A stretch of DNA of 42,857 bases from Pedobacter nanyangensis (GCF_003313505.1 NZ_QMHO01000004.1:1-42857); one strand, 5' to 3'; shown: positions 32,283 to 41,294, counted from the first letter of the stretch. Notes: generated by a model from the letters alone, not told the origin. Translations and numbers: made by a program.

Positions 32283-33974
32283 TTACCAGCCGGTATTTTG
32301 TACCAGGTTTGTGTTTTTTATGATTTCAGCGTATGGTATCGGATAGAAATACATTCTAGGATTAGCAAAGCTGATTTTGCCTACTACCGACTTTTGGTAA
32401 GTCAATGCGCCAGTAGTGGCATTCCTAGTGATAATCATCCCATTTAAATTTTTGTTCAACTCGATTTCGGCGGTTTTCCATCTTCTCAGGTCCCAAAAAC
32501 GCTGTTCTTCAAAGGCCATTTCTATGCGGCGTTCGTTACGGATAGCCATACGCATTTCGTCTTTGGTCATACCCGATGATTTTAGGCCGTACAAATAGCC
32601 GGCGGTAGTACCTGCGGTAATGCCTGCCCTTTTTCTGATATCCTGCAATACTTTATATACGCTGGCATCTGGCGCAGCCAAATACTCGTTTCTGGCTTCG
32701 GCATAGTTCAACATAACTTCGGCATAGCGGAAAATCGGGAAGTTATGTGGTTGTGCACTGTATAAGGTTGCCGTAGCAAAATTGCCCAAATGCTTGCGCA
32801 GGTAATAGCCCGTTTTGGTTTGCGTAGTGTTATTGTTGGGCTTATCTAAACCACCTTCATAAGTTTGTAAGGGGCGGCTTAGCCAGTTTACGCCATTGTA
32901 CAGCACCGTACTGGCTAAACGAGGATCACGGTTGGCATAAGGATTGGTAGCCACAAAACCAGAAACTGGGTCAGTAATGTCTCTACCGTTTAAGCCCGGA
33001 AATGCCTCTACCAAATCCTGGGTTGGGCTGGTTCGGCCCTGAGCGCTGGCCAAAGCATAGCCTACCGGGCCATTGTTGGTTTCTAAATCTGAACTGTTAT
33101 TGCGTAGGTAACCTAAAATCACTTCATCATTTTTTCTCACGATGAACACGTTGTTAAAGGTTACCCCATCAATTTTGAATTTTCCAGTCGCGATTAAATC
33201 ATTGGCTGCCTGTGCGGCCAAATTCCAGCGTTCGGCATCGAAATTGGCATAGCCTTGGTATTTCTTCTGGTCTGCTGTACCGCCAATGTTACCACCGTTG
33301 TAAAGTGGGCTAGCCGCATATAACAAGGTTCTAGCTTTCAGTGCCAGCACTACTCCATTAGAAATTCTACCGTAATCGCCAGGGGCCAAAGGATCGGGCC
33401 TTACGGCACCTTTAATGGCATCACATTCGGCCACGATATAGTTGATACATTCTTCGAAACTGTTTCTGGTGAAGTTCTTTGGCTTCTCGGCGTCCAAAAC
33501 TTCATCGCCCACCAGGGGCACACCTCCATATCTTTTTACCAGTTCAAAGTAAAACATGGCTCTTAAGAAACGGGTTTCGGCTTTCCAAAAAGGAATTTTG
33601 GCAGGTACAGGTACAATATCAATGTTCTTTAAAAAGATATTGGCCTTACGGATTCCTTCGTAGTTTTTACTCCAAGCATCATCGGGATTGCTTAAGGCAC
33701 TTAATGAGGAAGTGGTGAACCTTTCGATGCTTACCGCATTCCTCGATGGCTTGGCATCGTCTGTTGCGGCATCCAGTAAATCGCCCCCTACTCGGTTATA
33801 TCCATTAGGTAAAATGGAGTAAATGTTATTTAAAAATTGTTCTGCATAAAATCCGTTCTTATCGGTTGGATCAAATACATAGTTTTCGGTAATTCTTTCC
33901 AGGGGTCCGTCTTCAATTTTAGTACAGCCTGCCAAAGAAAGTGCAGTCATTACTGCTATCAATAATTTCTTCAT
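32283..33974 (-). CDS. SusD/RagB-family glycan-binding lipoprotein (SusD1)
   Basis: A 563-aa lipoprotein with lipobox LAGC (Cys17). Family segments: IRKANIFLKNIDIVP, ETRFLRAMFYFELVKRYGGV near 125-150, ALKARTLLYAASPLYN, YAEVMLNYAEARNE, and the C-terminal IRNERRIEMAFEEQRFWDLR. It binds glycan at the surface and forms the lid on SusC1, encoded just upstream (11-nt gap). SusC2 follows after 9 nt. Together with SusD2 the locus has two full import pairs, perhaps for chains of different length or decoration (inference). Confidence 0.93.
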   Translation of the reverse strand: MKKLLIAVMTALSLAGCTKIEDGPLERITENYVFDPTDKNGFYAEQFLNNIYSILPNGYNRVGGDLLDAATDDAKPSRNAVSIERFTTSSLSALSNPDDAWSKNYEGIRKANIFLKNIDIVPVPAKIPFWKAETRFLRAMFYFELVKRYGGVPLVGDEVLDAEKPKNFTRNSFEECINYIVAECDAIKGAVRPDPLAPGDYGRISNGVVLALKARTLLYAASPLYNGGNIGGTADQKKYQGYANFDAERWNLAAQAANDLIATGKFKIDGVTFNNVFIVRKNDEVILGYLRNNSSDLETNNGPVGYALASAQGRTSPTQDLVEAFPGLNGRDITDPVSGFVATNPYANRDPRLASTVLYNGVNWLSRPLQTYEGGLDKPNNNTTQTKTGYYLRKHLGNFATATLYSAQPHNFPIFRYAEVMLNYAEARNEYLAAPDASVYKVLQDIRKRAGITAGTTAGYLYGLKSSGMTKDEMRMAIRNERRIEMAFEEQRFWDLRRWKTAEIELNKNLNGMIITRNATTGALTYQKSVVGKISFANPRMYFYPIPYAEIIKNTNLVQNTGW

Positions 33975-33985
33975 ATTCTTCGTTC

Positions 33986-36900
33986 TTAAAATTTAACACT
34001 AACGCCTGCCACAAGCATTTTTTGGATAGGATATGCGTTGAGGTAGTTTTCTGGGTCTTGGTTTTTCAATCCGGTAATGGTGAAAAGATTGGTACCATTT
34101 ACAAATAACCTCGCATTAGAAGCTTTCACTTTTTTAACCCAGTTGATAGGGAAAGTATAACCCAACTCTACACTCTTCAATCGCAAGAAATCGCCGTTAC
34201 GCAACCAATAATTAGAAGTGTATTGGTTGTTTACGTTGGTTCCCACACTTACCCGTGGATAGGTCGCAGTAGCCGCAGTGGCTGGTGTCCATCTATCTAA
34301 GTTGTGTTCATAAGCTTGTCCCCTAGCGCCTTGAAAAGCCCAATAAGAGTTTCCTGTTAAGAAAATATCATTGTTGGCTACGCCTTGTAGCAAAGCCGAA
34401 AAATCAAATCCTTTGTAACTACCGCCCAAGTTTAAACCGAAATTTAAGGTTGGTGCTGTTCTGCCAATGGCTACGTAGTCATTCTCGTCGATGATGTTAT
34501 CGCCATTTTGATCTACATATCTGATATCGCCAGGTACAATCACCAAGTTGGCAGGTTTTGCACTAGCATTAATCTCTGCCTGTGTTTGGTACAATCCGCT
34601 GGCCACTAAGCCAAAAGCTTGTCCTACTGGCAAACCCGTAAATTGCTGATAGGCAAATTGACGTGCGGGTTCATCAGCAAAAACTGTTCTGGTTCTTACT
34701 GTGGAGAAGTTTGGAGAGAGGAAGTAATTAAAATCTCCAATGTTGTTGCGATAGTTTAATTGAAATTCAAAACCTGAATAGTTGCGTTTGCCCAAGTTAC
34801 GTACGGTATAAGTAGCACCGGTAATTTGGGTATTGTTACCGATTAACTGGAGCAAATCAAAATACTTGTTGTTGAAATATTCTGCAGTTAAGGTTAATTT
34901 GTTGTTGAACAGAGCAGCATCAAAACCTACATTAAACTTGTTCGCTTTCTCAAAAGTTAAGTGTGGATTGGCTAAAGCATCCTGCTCTATCCCCGACACG
35001 GTGCCACCTGTATTGGTACCAAAGTTATAGCCAGTTCCACCAGTATAATATTGGTTATAGGTGTAATAGTTGTTGGGGTTAAAGTTTCCGGTACGGCCAA
35101 AAGAGGTTCTCAATTTCAAATCGTTCAACCATTTGGCCTTGTCTTCTAAAAAGCTTTCTTTTTTAAGGTTCCATCCCAAGCCTAATGCCGGAAACAGGCC
35201 ATAACCGTAACCTTTGGCATAACGCTCTGAAGTACCGTTATAGGCAGCGGCTAGCTGAACCAAATATTTCTCTTTATAGTTGTAGGCCAACCTTCCGCTA
35301 AAGCCTCTAATGTTATAGGCCAAATTGGCTCCGCCCATGCGGTAATCGTTATTGGCGATCAATAAAGCTCCAAAGCTGTGCGCCCCTATGTTTTTGTTGT
35401 AACCAAATTCGCCTTGCAAGTAAAAAACGCGGTTTTGCGTATTGGTTTGCAAAGAGTTGGTTTGATCTGCTGGGGTACCGTACTGTGTATAAACAGGATT
35501 TCCAGCACCATCTTTACTTTGTAAAAATGCCACCAAGGCCTTGCTCCTCATGGTGGTTTGGTCCAAGTAAGTGTTTATAGCACTTAAGGCTCTAAACCAA
35601 AGGCCGGGCGTTATTTTTTGCAGGTCTGCTTTTACGGCTAGATCAACCCTAAAATCACGGGTGTAGCCCACCTGGTAGCCCGACATGTAGTTTTGTCCGT
35701 AGATATTGTTTTGCTGAAAGTCTTGGCTAGCGCCCAAGCTTCCGTTGGCATTAAAAATGGGATAAGCGTTTGCTGGGGTATTGATGATGTTGCTGTACAA
35801 CGTATTGGTGGAAACACCTGGCTCGTTACCGGTTTGCAAACGTCCAAACAAGTTCAAACTTGTGGTGATGTACTTGCTTAAATCCAAGGAAACATTTGAA
35901 CGGAATACATAACGTTTGTAACTGGAATTGGTGCTGTTAGCGTTTGCATCAGACTCTTTAAACAGTCCTTGTTGATCTAAATAATCAAGACTTACATAGT
36001 ATTTGGCGGTTTGTTTACCCCCAGAAATATCAACATTGTAACGACTGTAAGGGGTTTCTTTCCTTAATATTTCGTTTTGCCAGTTTACGTTTGGATGGTA
36101 AAATGGATCGCTACCATCTCTATAGGCATCCAAATCTGCTTGGGTATAAACCGCTGGTCTACCGTCATTGGTTAAAGCTTCGTTATACAACAATGCATAG
36201 TTGTAAGCATCTAGTGTTTTGGGTAATTGCGTTGGTCTGGAAAAGCCGTACATGGCTTTAAAACCAATACGTTGAGGGCCTTCCTGTCCTTTTTTGGTAG
36301 TGATCAAAACCAAGCCGTTCGAAGCTCTAATGCCCATCATGGCGGTGGCCAAGGCATCTTTCAACACCGTTACCGATTCTATTTGCTCTGGATTAATGGA
36401 GGTAAAGGTTTGCGGAATACCATCTAAAATAACCAACGGTGCTAAACCTCTCAAGCTTAAGCTCAGCCCATCATTACCTGGTTCGCCACTGCTTTGATAG
36501 GTGCTTAAACCTGCCAAACGGCCCGTTAACGTGCCATATATAGGCGAAGAAATGGTTTTGGTTAAATCGTTGGTCCTAATTTCTGATACCGATTCAAGAT
36601 TGGTTGCTTTCCTCTGCGTGGTGTACAGCACATTAAACGTGTCCGAAGGGCTATCATCTTCCAACAGGGTGATATTAATTTGCTTTTGGCCATTAAAGGC
36701 CACTTCCTGTGGTTTAAACCCACTTACTTTAAAAATCAGTACATCTCCTGGATCGGCCTTTAAGCTAAATTTGCCGTCTGCATCTGTTAATACCAAAGCG
36801 TTAGGCCTACCTTTAATTTGCACAACTACATCTAGGAGTGGTTTGCCAGAAAGTTCGGTCACTCTTCCCGTCACTTCATCGGCATATACAAAGCGCTTCA

Positions 36901-37015
36901 AAAAAGTGTTAACAGAAATTCCATTTCCAGCTGAAGCATTTAGTTGCAGAAAAAAACACCACAGTAGTGTAATTGAAATTTTCTGCAAAATCCTTTTTAG
37001 TAGAATTTTACTCAT
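33986..37015 (-). CDS. SusC/RagA-family TonB-dependent receptor (SusC1)
   Basis: A 1009-aa outer-membrane protein starting at the ATG at 37015 (MSKILLKRILQKISITLLWC); an upstream in-frame start adds 40 residues that overlap the promoter region and lack coding character. It has a signal peptide, a carboxypeptidase-like domain (VTGRVTELSGKPLLDVVVQI), a plug (LTGRLAGLSTYQSSGEPGND, VTVLKDALATAMMGIRASNG) and a beta-barrel ending in MLVAGVSVKF. The region where SusC proteins usually carry a VVVGYG-type TonB box reads DTFNVLYTTQRKATN instead, so its TonB contact may differ. It is the first gene of the operon, so its upstream region should hold the locus control. Confidence 0.93.
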   Translation of the reverse strand: MSKILLKRILQKISITLLWCFFLQLNASAGNGISVNTFLKRFVYADEVTGRVTELSGKPLLDVVVQIKGRPNALVLTDADGKFSLKADPGDVLIFKVSGFKPQEVAFNGQKQINITLLEDDSPSDTFNVLYTTQRKATNLESVSEIRTNDLTKTISSPIYGTLTGRLAGLSTYQSSGEPGNDGLSLSLRGLAPLVILDGIPQTFTSINPEQIESVTVLKDALATAMMGIRASNGLVLITTKKGQEGPQRIGFKAMYGFSRPTQLPKTLDAYNYALLYNEALTNDGRPAVYTQADLDAYRDGSDPFYHPNVNWQNEILRKETPYSRYNVDISGGKQTAKYYVSLDYLDQQGLFKESDANANSTNSSYKRYVFRSNVSLDLSKYITTSLNLFGRLQTGNEPGVSTNTLYSNIINTPANAYPIFNANGSLGASQDFQQNNIYGQNYMSGYQVGYTRDFRVDLAVKADLQKITPGLWFRALSAINTYLDQTTMRSKALVAFLQSKDGAGNPVYTQYGTPADQTNSLQTNTQNRVFYLQGEFGYNKNIGAHSFGALLIANNDYRMGGANLAYNIRGFSGRLAYNYKEKYLVQLAAAYNGTSERYAKGYGYGLFPALGLGWNLKKESFLEDKAKWLNDLKLRTSFGRTGNFNPNNYYTYNQYYTGGTGYNFGTNTGGTVSGIEQDALANPHLTFEKANKFNVGFDAALFNNKLTLTAEYFNNKYFDLLQLIGNNTQITGATYTVRNLGKRNYSGFEFQLNYRNNIGDFNYFLSPNFSTVRTRTVFADEPARQFAYQQFTGLPVGQAFGLVASGLYQTQAEINASAKPANLVIVPGDIRYVDQNGDNIIDENDYVAIGRTAPTLNFGLNLGGSYKGFDFSALLQGVANNDIFLTGNSYWAFQGARGQAYEHNLDRWTPATAATATYPRVSVGTNVNNQYTSNYWLRNGDFLRLKSVELGYTFPINWVKKVKASNARLFVNGTNLFTITGLKNQDPENYLNAYPIQKMLVAGVSVKF

Positions 37016-37060
37016 ACAGTTAATTTGGTTGTTATTAGTTGTCGCCAAAAATTTGACATC

Positions 37061-37093
37061 GTAAATATAGGCGGGCAAAAAGCATTTTCGCAA
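37061..37093 (-). promoter_or_regulatory. Candidate promoter of the Sus operon
   Basis: On the minus strand TTG (37091-37093), about 21 nt, then TATATTTAC (37061-37069), about 45 nt before the SusC1 ATG. The -7 element differs from TAnnTTTG at the last base. Moderate to weak. Confidence 0.38.
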
Positions 37094-37141
37094 CACCAAA
37101 AAACACACAAAATACTGATAATTAACTGTTTGCAAAAATTT

Positions 37142-37232
37142 TGATACGCTTAAGTCTCATCCATATCAAAAGACAATTGGCTGATTATTTGCGACATATC
37201 GCAAACCTTTTTAAAACCTCTGATACGTTTAA
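37142..37232. promoter_or_regulatory. Operator-like cluster upstream of the Sus operon
   Basis: A perfect palindrome TTTGCGA-CATA-TCGCAAA (37188-37205) is flanked by two direct repeats, TGATACGCTTAA (37142-37153) and TGATACGTTTAA (37221-37232), 79 nt apart and both on the plus strand. It lies upstream of the putative Sus promoter and could bind a locus regulator that is not encoded in this window. The rest of the 37016-37557 gap shows only the dispersed repeat at 37360. Confidence 0.5.
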
Positions 37233-37359
37233 AACACAATGAAAATGTTTTGAATAAAAATGCGGAAACGTTTGCGCTGAATTGGTTTATGTGGGCTGGT
37301 TTATTAGTTGGCTGCTTAGTGCACCGCCCATCAGTGGTTTTTGCCATCCCCACACATTT

Positions 37360-37390
37360 TGTCATCCTGAGCCTGCGAAGGATCTTCTGT
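37360..37390. repeat. Dispersed repeat core, copy B (GTCATCCTGAG element)
   Basis: TGTCATCCTGAGCCTGCGAA followed by GGATCTTCTGT shares its core with copy A at 20243-20273. It lies in the divergent gap between the Sus operon and the metalloprotease gene. Translating it gives the familiar spurious peptide HFVILSLRRI. Confidence 0.55.
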
Positions 37391-37557
37391 TCCTTGCTCC
37401 CTATACCTCTAAAACATTCGTTCATCGATCACATCGTTGGTTTGGCGATCGGTATTTATTTATTGGGACTAATTAATTATCTTGGCAAATCAAAAAGGAG
37501 TAGAATCATTATTAGATTCTAGCCACGCGAATCAATCACCATTAGCTAACTTTAAAA

Positions 37558-40209
37558 ATGAAGAAACATTTATGGTTAATTCCTGCGGCGGCGCTATTTG
37601 TGCTTACCGCTAACGCTCAGGAAACAAAAAAGGCCGACAAACCAGCCGACACCACTAAAAAGGCCACTGCGCCAACAACCCCACCAACTCCTCCAAAACC
37701 CACCGTTGCCGACAAAACCAAATCGAGCAAAAAAATCGATGGTTTATTTACGCTTTACAAAGACACCGTAACCGGTAGCCTGCAACTGTATGTAAGGAAA
37801 GATCAGCTGAACAAAGATTACATCTATCAGAGTTTTTCGATGGGTGGCCCCACCAGATTGTTCCTCAACCAGAACATGATCAGAAACACCAAGCTGTTCA
37901 GTATTAAACAGGTTGATGATAAGATTGAGTTTTTGGAGAAAAACACTGCCTTTTACTATGACCCGGCAAACCCCGTAAGTAAAGCGGCTAACGTTGACGT
38001 ATCTGATGCGGTTTTCTTTGCCGACAAATTTTCGGCTAAGGACAATGACGGCTACCTGATTTCTGTAGATGGCCTGTTTTTAAGTGATAAACTTGATCCG
38101 GTTAAACCAACAACCCCTCCGGGATTACCTCCGGGAGCCATGTTTAATTTAGGCAGTTTAAACGTCGCAAAATCAAAATATCAAGCCGTAAAATCTTTTA
38201 ATGGCAATACCGACATAGTGGTAGACTTAGCTTATGACAACCCGATGCCATTAAACGGCGGCGGCAAGGATATTACCGATGCAAGATATGTACGCGTTAA
38301 AATGCAACACTCTTTCTTAGAGGTTCCCCAAAATGATTTCAGACCTCGCAGGGACGATCCAAGGGTAGGTTATTTTGGTGCCGAGATAGATAATTTAACT
38401 TCCGTAAGCCCCAGCCCATACAAAGACTTCATTAGCCGTTGGCATTTGAAAAAGAAAAATCCCAACGCCAAGCTAAGCGAACCGGTGGAACCAATTGTGT
38501 TTTGGATCGAAAATACCACTCCTTTAGAATACCGTTCTATTATTAAGGAAGCTGGCGAGAAATGGAACGAAGCTTTTGAAAAAGCTGGCTTTAAAAATGC
38601 CGTGGTAATGAAACAAATGCCAGATGATGCCACTTGGGATCCTTCTGATATTTCATACAACGTTATCCGTTGGGTATCTTCGCCCTATCCGTCGTACGGT
38701 GCCATTGGACCAAGCTTTTTTAATCCTTTAACCGGTCAAATTTTAGGTGCTGATATCACAGTGGAATGGAAATCGGGCGCTGGTACTGCCGTACAGGATG
38801 ACCTGTACAATGGCGGCCCTTCAATGGCCATGAACCTGCCTTGGGAAAACCCCGTAGAGGCCTTGGCGCTAACCCAACAGGGCGCACACAGCCACAATGG
38901 TAAAAACCACATGGCTTTTTGCTCGTTGGCGCAAGAGCTGAGCATGCAATACCAAACTGGTTTAGCGGCCATTGAGGTTTTAGATGCCAATGTATCTGAA
39001 GCGGCCAGGGCAGCAACCGTTAAGGAAATGCACAAACAATTTCTGTACTACCTGATTATGCATGAAATGGGCCATACCTTGGGTTTAAACCATAACATGA
39101 AGGCTAGCCAAATGTTGAGCCCAGCACAAATGAACGACAAGGCCCTAACCCGTAAAATTGGCTTACAGGGCTCGGTAATGGATTATCCGGCCATTAACGT
39201 AAGCAACGATCGCAGCAAACAAGGTGATTACTACACCACCAAGGCAGGCCCTTATGATTTATGGGCAATCGAATATGGCTACACACCTTTTGATGAAAAG
39301 GACGAAGAAGCTGGCCTGAACAAGATCCTGAGCCGAAGCACAGATCCTCAACTTGCTTTTGGTAACGATGCAGACGATATGCGCAGCCCAGGCAGCGGGA
39401 TCGACCCAAGAGTGAACGTGAACGACCACACCAACGACATGGTTACCTATGGCGAAGATCGTTTCAAATTGATCAACAGCATGATCCCTAAATTAAAGGA
39501 GAGATTTGCCAAACCTGGCGAAAGCTACCAGAACCTGCGCAGCAAATATCAACAGTTGAACGGCCAACGTAACAGCATGGCCGCCGCTTTGAGCCGCTAT
39601 ATTGGCGGGGTATATGTTGACCGCAGCTTTGTGGGACAAGAAACCAACACGGCACCTTTTACCCCGGTACCAGAGGCCTACCAAAAGAAAGCCCTGGCTT
39701 TGTTAAACACTTACGTGTTTGCGCCTAATGCCTTCGATGCAGATAAGGCATTGTTCCCTTACCTACAAATTCAACGTAGGGGATTTGGTTTCTTTGGCAA
39801 TAACGAAGATATCAAACCACAAAGCACATTCTTATCGCTACAGTTAGGTACTTTGGCCCAATTGCTGCATCCTAGTACCTTAACCAGGATAAACAACAGT
39901 GGTTTATACGGCAACACTTATGCTGTGGCCAATGTATTGAACGATTTGACCGACTACATTTTTGCGGCTGACCTCAAAGGCAACGTGAATTTATACCGTC
40001 AGAACCTGCAAACCGAGTACGTAAAAGCCAATGCAGCCATTGTTGCGGCTCCAGGAGGCTACGACAATGCCAGCAAAGCCGCCGCACTATCTACCTTGCA
40101 AAAAATCAAAGGTCAGTTGGCTACGGCAACAAGCACCGATGAACAAACCAAGGCGCATAGGGCTTCATTATCATTCCTGATTGATAAAGCCACTGCAGTA
40201 AGCAAATAA
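37558..40209 (+). CDS. Exported zinc-dependent metalloprotease (DUF5117/DUF4953 type)
   Basis: An 883-aa protein with signal peptide MKKHLWLIPAAALFVLTANA-Q, a Lys/Pro/Thr-rich linker (~25-60) and then a beta-rich region (DGLFTLYKDTVTGSLQLYV, DYIYQSFSMGG) typical of the DUF5118/DUF5117 domains. The catalytic zinc site HEMGHTLGLNH has ligands His502, His506 and His512 and catalytic Glu503, a metzincin-type HExxHxxGxxH. SVMDYPAIN follows at about 540, fitting the Met-turn of that clan. The C-terminal ~300 residues are helical. These proteins are widespread in Bacteroidota; the substrate is unknown. It is monocistronic, divergent from the Sus operon, and ends at a strong terminator. Confidence 0.9.
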   Translation: MKKHLWLIPAAALFVLTANAQETKKADKPADTTKKATAPTTPPTPPKPTVADKTKSSKKIDGLFTLYKDTVTGSLQLYVRKDQLNKDYIYQSFSMGGPTRLFLNQNMIRNTKLFSIKQVDDKIEFLEKNTAFYYDPANPVSKAANVDVSDAVFFADKFSAKDNDGYLISVDGLFLSDKLDPVKPTTPPGLPPGAMFNLGSLNVAKSKYQAVKSFNGNTDIVVDLAYDNPMPLNGGGKDITDARYVRVKMQHSFLEVPQNDFRPRRDDPRVGYFGAEIDNLTSVSPSPYKDFISRWHLKKKNPNAKLSEPVEPIVFWIENTTPLEYRSIIKEAGEKWNEAFEKAGFKNAVVMKQMPDDATWDPSDISYNVIRWVSSPYPSYGAIGPSFFNPLTGQILGADITVEWKSGAGTAVQDDLYNGGPSMAMNLPWENPVEALALTQQGAHSHNGKNHMAFCSLAQELSMQYQTGLAAIEVLDANVSEAARAATVKEMHKQFLYYLIMHEMGHTLGLNHNMKASQMLSPAQMNDKALTRKIGLQGSVMDYPAINVSNDRSKQGDYYTTKAGPYDLWAIEYGYTPFDEKDEEAGLNKILSRSTDPQLAFGNDADDMRSPGSGIDPRVNVNDHTNDMVTYGEDRFKLINSMIPKLKERFAKPGESYQNLRSKYQQLNGQRNSMAAALSRYIGGVYVDRSFVGQETNTAPFTPVPEAYQKKALALLNTYVFAPNAFDADKALFPYLQIQRRGFGFFGNNEDIKPQSTFLSLQLGTLAQLLHPSTLTRINNSGLYGNTYAVANVLNDLTDYIFAADLKGNVNLYRQNLQTEYVKANAAIVAAPGGYDNASKAAALSTLQKIKGQLATATSTDEQTKAHRASLSFLIDKATAVSK

Positions 40210-40228
40210 TAGCATTGCTCAAATTTAA

Positions 40229-40265
40229 AAACTCCTCGTAGGCAAACCTGCGGGGAGTTTTTTTT
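40229..40265 (+). terminator. Rho-independent terminator of the metalloprotease gene
   Basis: A 14-bp stem (AAACTCCTCGTAGG with CCTGCGGGGAGTTT, two G-T pairs), loop CAAA, followed by eight T in all (three of them in the stem). It starts 20 nt after the stop codon. This is the clearest terminator in the window. Confidence 0.92.
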
Positions 40266-40322
40266 GGATGGCTATTTTTTGATTGTTTAAAAACACTGGC
40301 CAGGCCTTTGGTTCGTTGTTCA

Positions 40323-40374
40323 TTGGTTAGTTTTTTCTCCTTGTTCCTCAACGAAGAACAATTGAACTAACCAA
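40323..40374 (-). terminator. Long inverted repeat after the CoiA-like gene
   Basis: TTGGTTAGTT (40323-40332) pairs with AACTAACCAA (40365-40374), and an inner TTGTTC/GAACAA pair (40341-40346, 40356-40361) sits within it. It lies 8 nt beyond the minus-strand stop at 40382 and probably forms the 3' end structure of that transcript. There is no strong T-tract. Confidence 0.4.
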
Positions 40375-40381
40375 CCAACTC

Positions 40382-41017
40382 CTACCTTACCAACGACTTG
40401 ATGAAATCTTTTCGGGGGATCATTTGCAGGTAGGCATAAGCTCCCGAAAGTTGTGGCCGTTGTTTCAGTTGGTATAGAAAGTAACCTCCAAGATCGAAGA
40501 TCATGGGGCATTGCGCTTGGTACCAAACCTTGTGTGGATGTTTCCAGGTAAACGAAAAGTAGTGCGAGGTAAGTTTCAGGCCAAAGAGTTCAGGATGTGA
40601 CAACGATAACAAACGGGGCTTGGGGCTATGCAGTTCTGTTTTGCGGAACAGGGTAAGGTTGGCCGTGTGCGAAAATTCATAGTCGGCCAATTTGGGGTCA
40701 TCTACATCAGGCAGGTGTTTGAGGATCTTAAAACCCTTAAATTTCTTGCCGTTAACCACCCAAACCAAATTGGGATAAAAGTTTTCCCTACTGCGCAGCT
40801 CCTGCAATGAGATTGGCGAGTGTTGAAATTCGATGGTGGTTCCGCAGGGCGTATGCACATCAGCCCGATGGTGGCAACCCTGTTCCTCACTATAAAAAGT
40901 TTTTTCACGGAATGAAATGGGAAAAGCCTCTTTCCACTGGCGATGCCAAACGCTTTCTCCAAAAACGCTCAAATTTCCTGCTGCCAGTGCATCTTTTTCC
41001 ACAATTGATTTCGCCAT
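40382..41017 (-). CDS. CoiA-like competence/nuclease-family protein, short form
   Basis: A 211-aa protein starting at the ATG at 41017 (MAKSIVEKDALAAGNLSVFG). The core matches the CoiA family restriction-endonuclease-like fold: WHRQWKEAFP near 24-33, HHRADVHTPCGTTIEFQHSP with candidate active-site D53, E63 and Q65, then ELRSRENFYPNLVWVVNG with R77. CoiA aids DNA uptake in Firmicutes; the Bacteroidota homologues are of unknown function. The N-terminal zinc-finger region of longer relatives is missing. The C-terminal ~110 residues (FGLKLTSHYFSFTWKHPHKV) are not recognised. A palindrome lies 53 nt upstream. Confidence 0.75.
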   Translation of the reverse strand: MAKSIVEKDALAAGNLSVFGESVWHRQWKEAFPISFREKTFYSEEQGCHHRADVHTPCGTTIEFQHSPISLQELRSRENFYPNLVWVVNGKKFKGFKILKHLPDVDDPKLADYEFSHTANLTLFRKTELHSPKPRLLSLSHPELFGLKLTSHYFSFTWKHPHKVWYQAQCPMIFDLGGYFLYQLKQRPQLSGAYAYLQMIPRKDFIKSLVR

Positions 41018-41070
41018 GCACAAAGCTAATCATCCGGGAGACAGATTAAAAAATATTCTAATAAGTTTTA

Positions 41071-41084
41071 GTATACAGATATAC
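41071..41084. promoter_or_regulatory. Short palindrome upstream of the CoiA-like gene
   Basis: GTATACAGATATAC has 5-bp arms (GTATA/TATAC) around CAGA, 53 nt before the ATG at 41017. It could be an operator, for instance of a LexA- or XRE-type repressor, but no such gene is in view. Confidence 0.35.
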
Positions 41085-41197
41085 ATTTGTAACTTGGGCA
41101 GGAAACGCTCGCTATCAAACCCATGGCCCAGCCATACCCTTTGCAGAGCGTATAAATTAATGCGCCATGCCTCAACAAACCATTTTTCTTGGTCCTA

Positions 41198-41223
41198 TCC
41201 GAAAAAACGATGTTTTTCTCGGA
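41198..41223 (+). other. Hairpin in the probable 5' leader of the adhesin gene
   Basis: TCCGAAAAAAC and GTTTTTCTCGGA pair as an 11-bp stem with one bulged C and loop GAT, about 70 nt before the adhesin ATG. It could be a leader structure or attenuator. The rest of 41024-41294 shows only the palindrome at 41071. Confidence 0.4.
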
Positions 41224-41294
41224 AAAGCTACGGCTGGGCTATCGCCATGCTATCAACTATTCAAATCACTTTTTATTCATCCAAATTACTCTTC

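Noticed and set aside
37016..37135. 40-residue N-terminal extension of SusC1
   Set aside because: It would precede the signal peptide and covers the promoter region; the ATG at 37015 gives a normal export signal.
37250..37522. Plus-strand frame encoding HFVILSLRRI-type peptide
   Set aside because: It is produced by the dispersed GTCATCCTGAG repeat; such peptides are common false genes in this phylum.
41126..41245. Separated GCCCAGCC / GGCTGGGC inverted pair in the adhesin upstream region
   Set aside because: Short arms about 100 nt apart with no further complementarity; likely chance.
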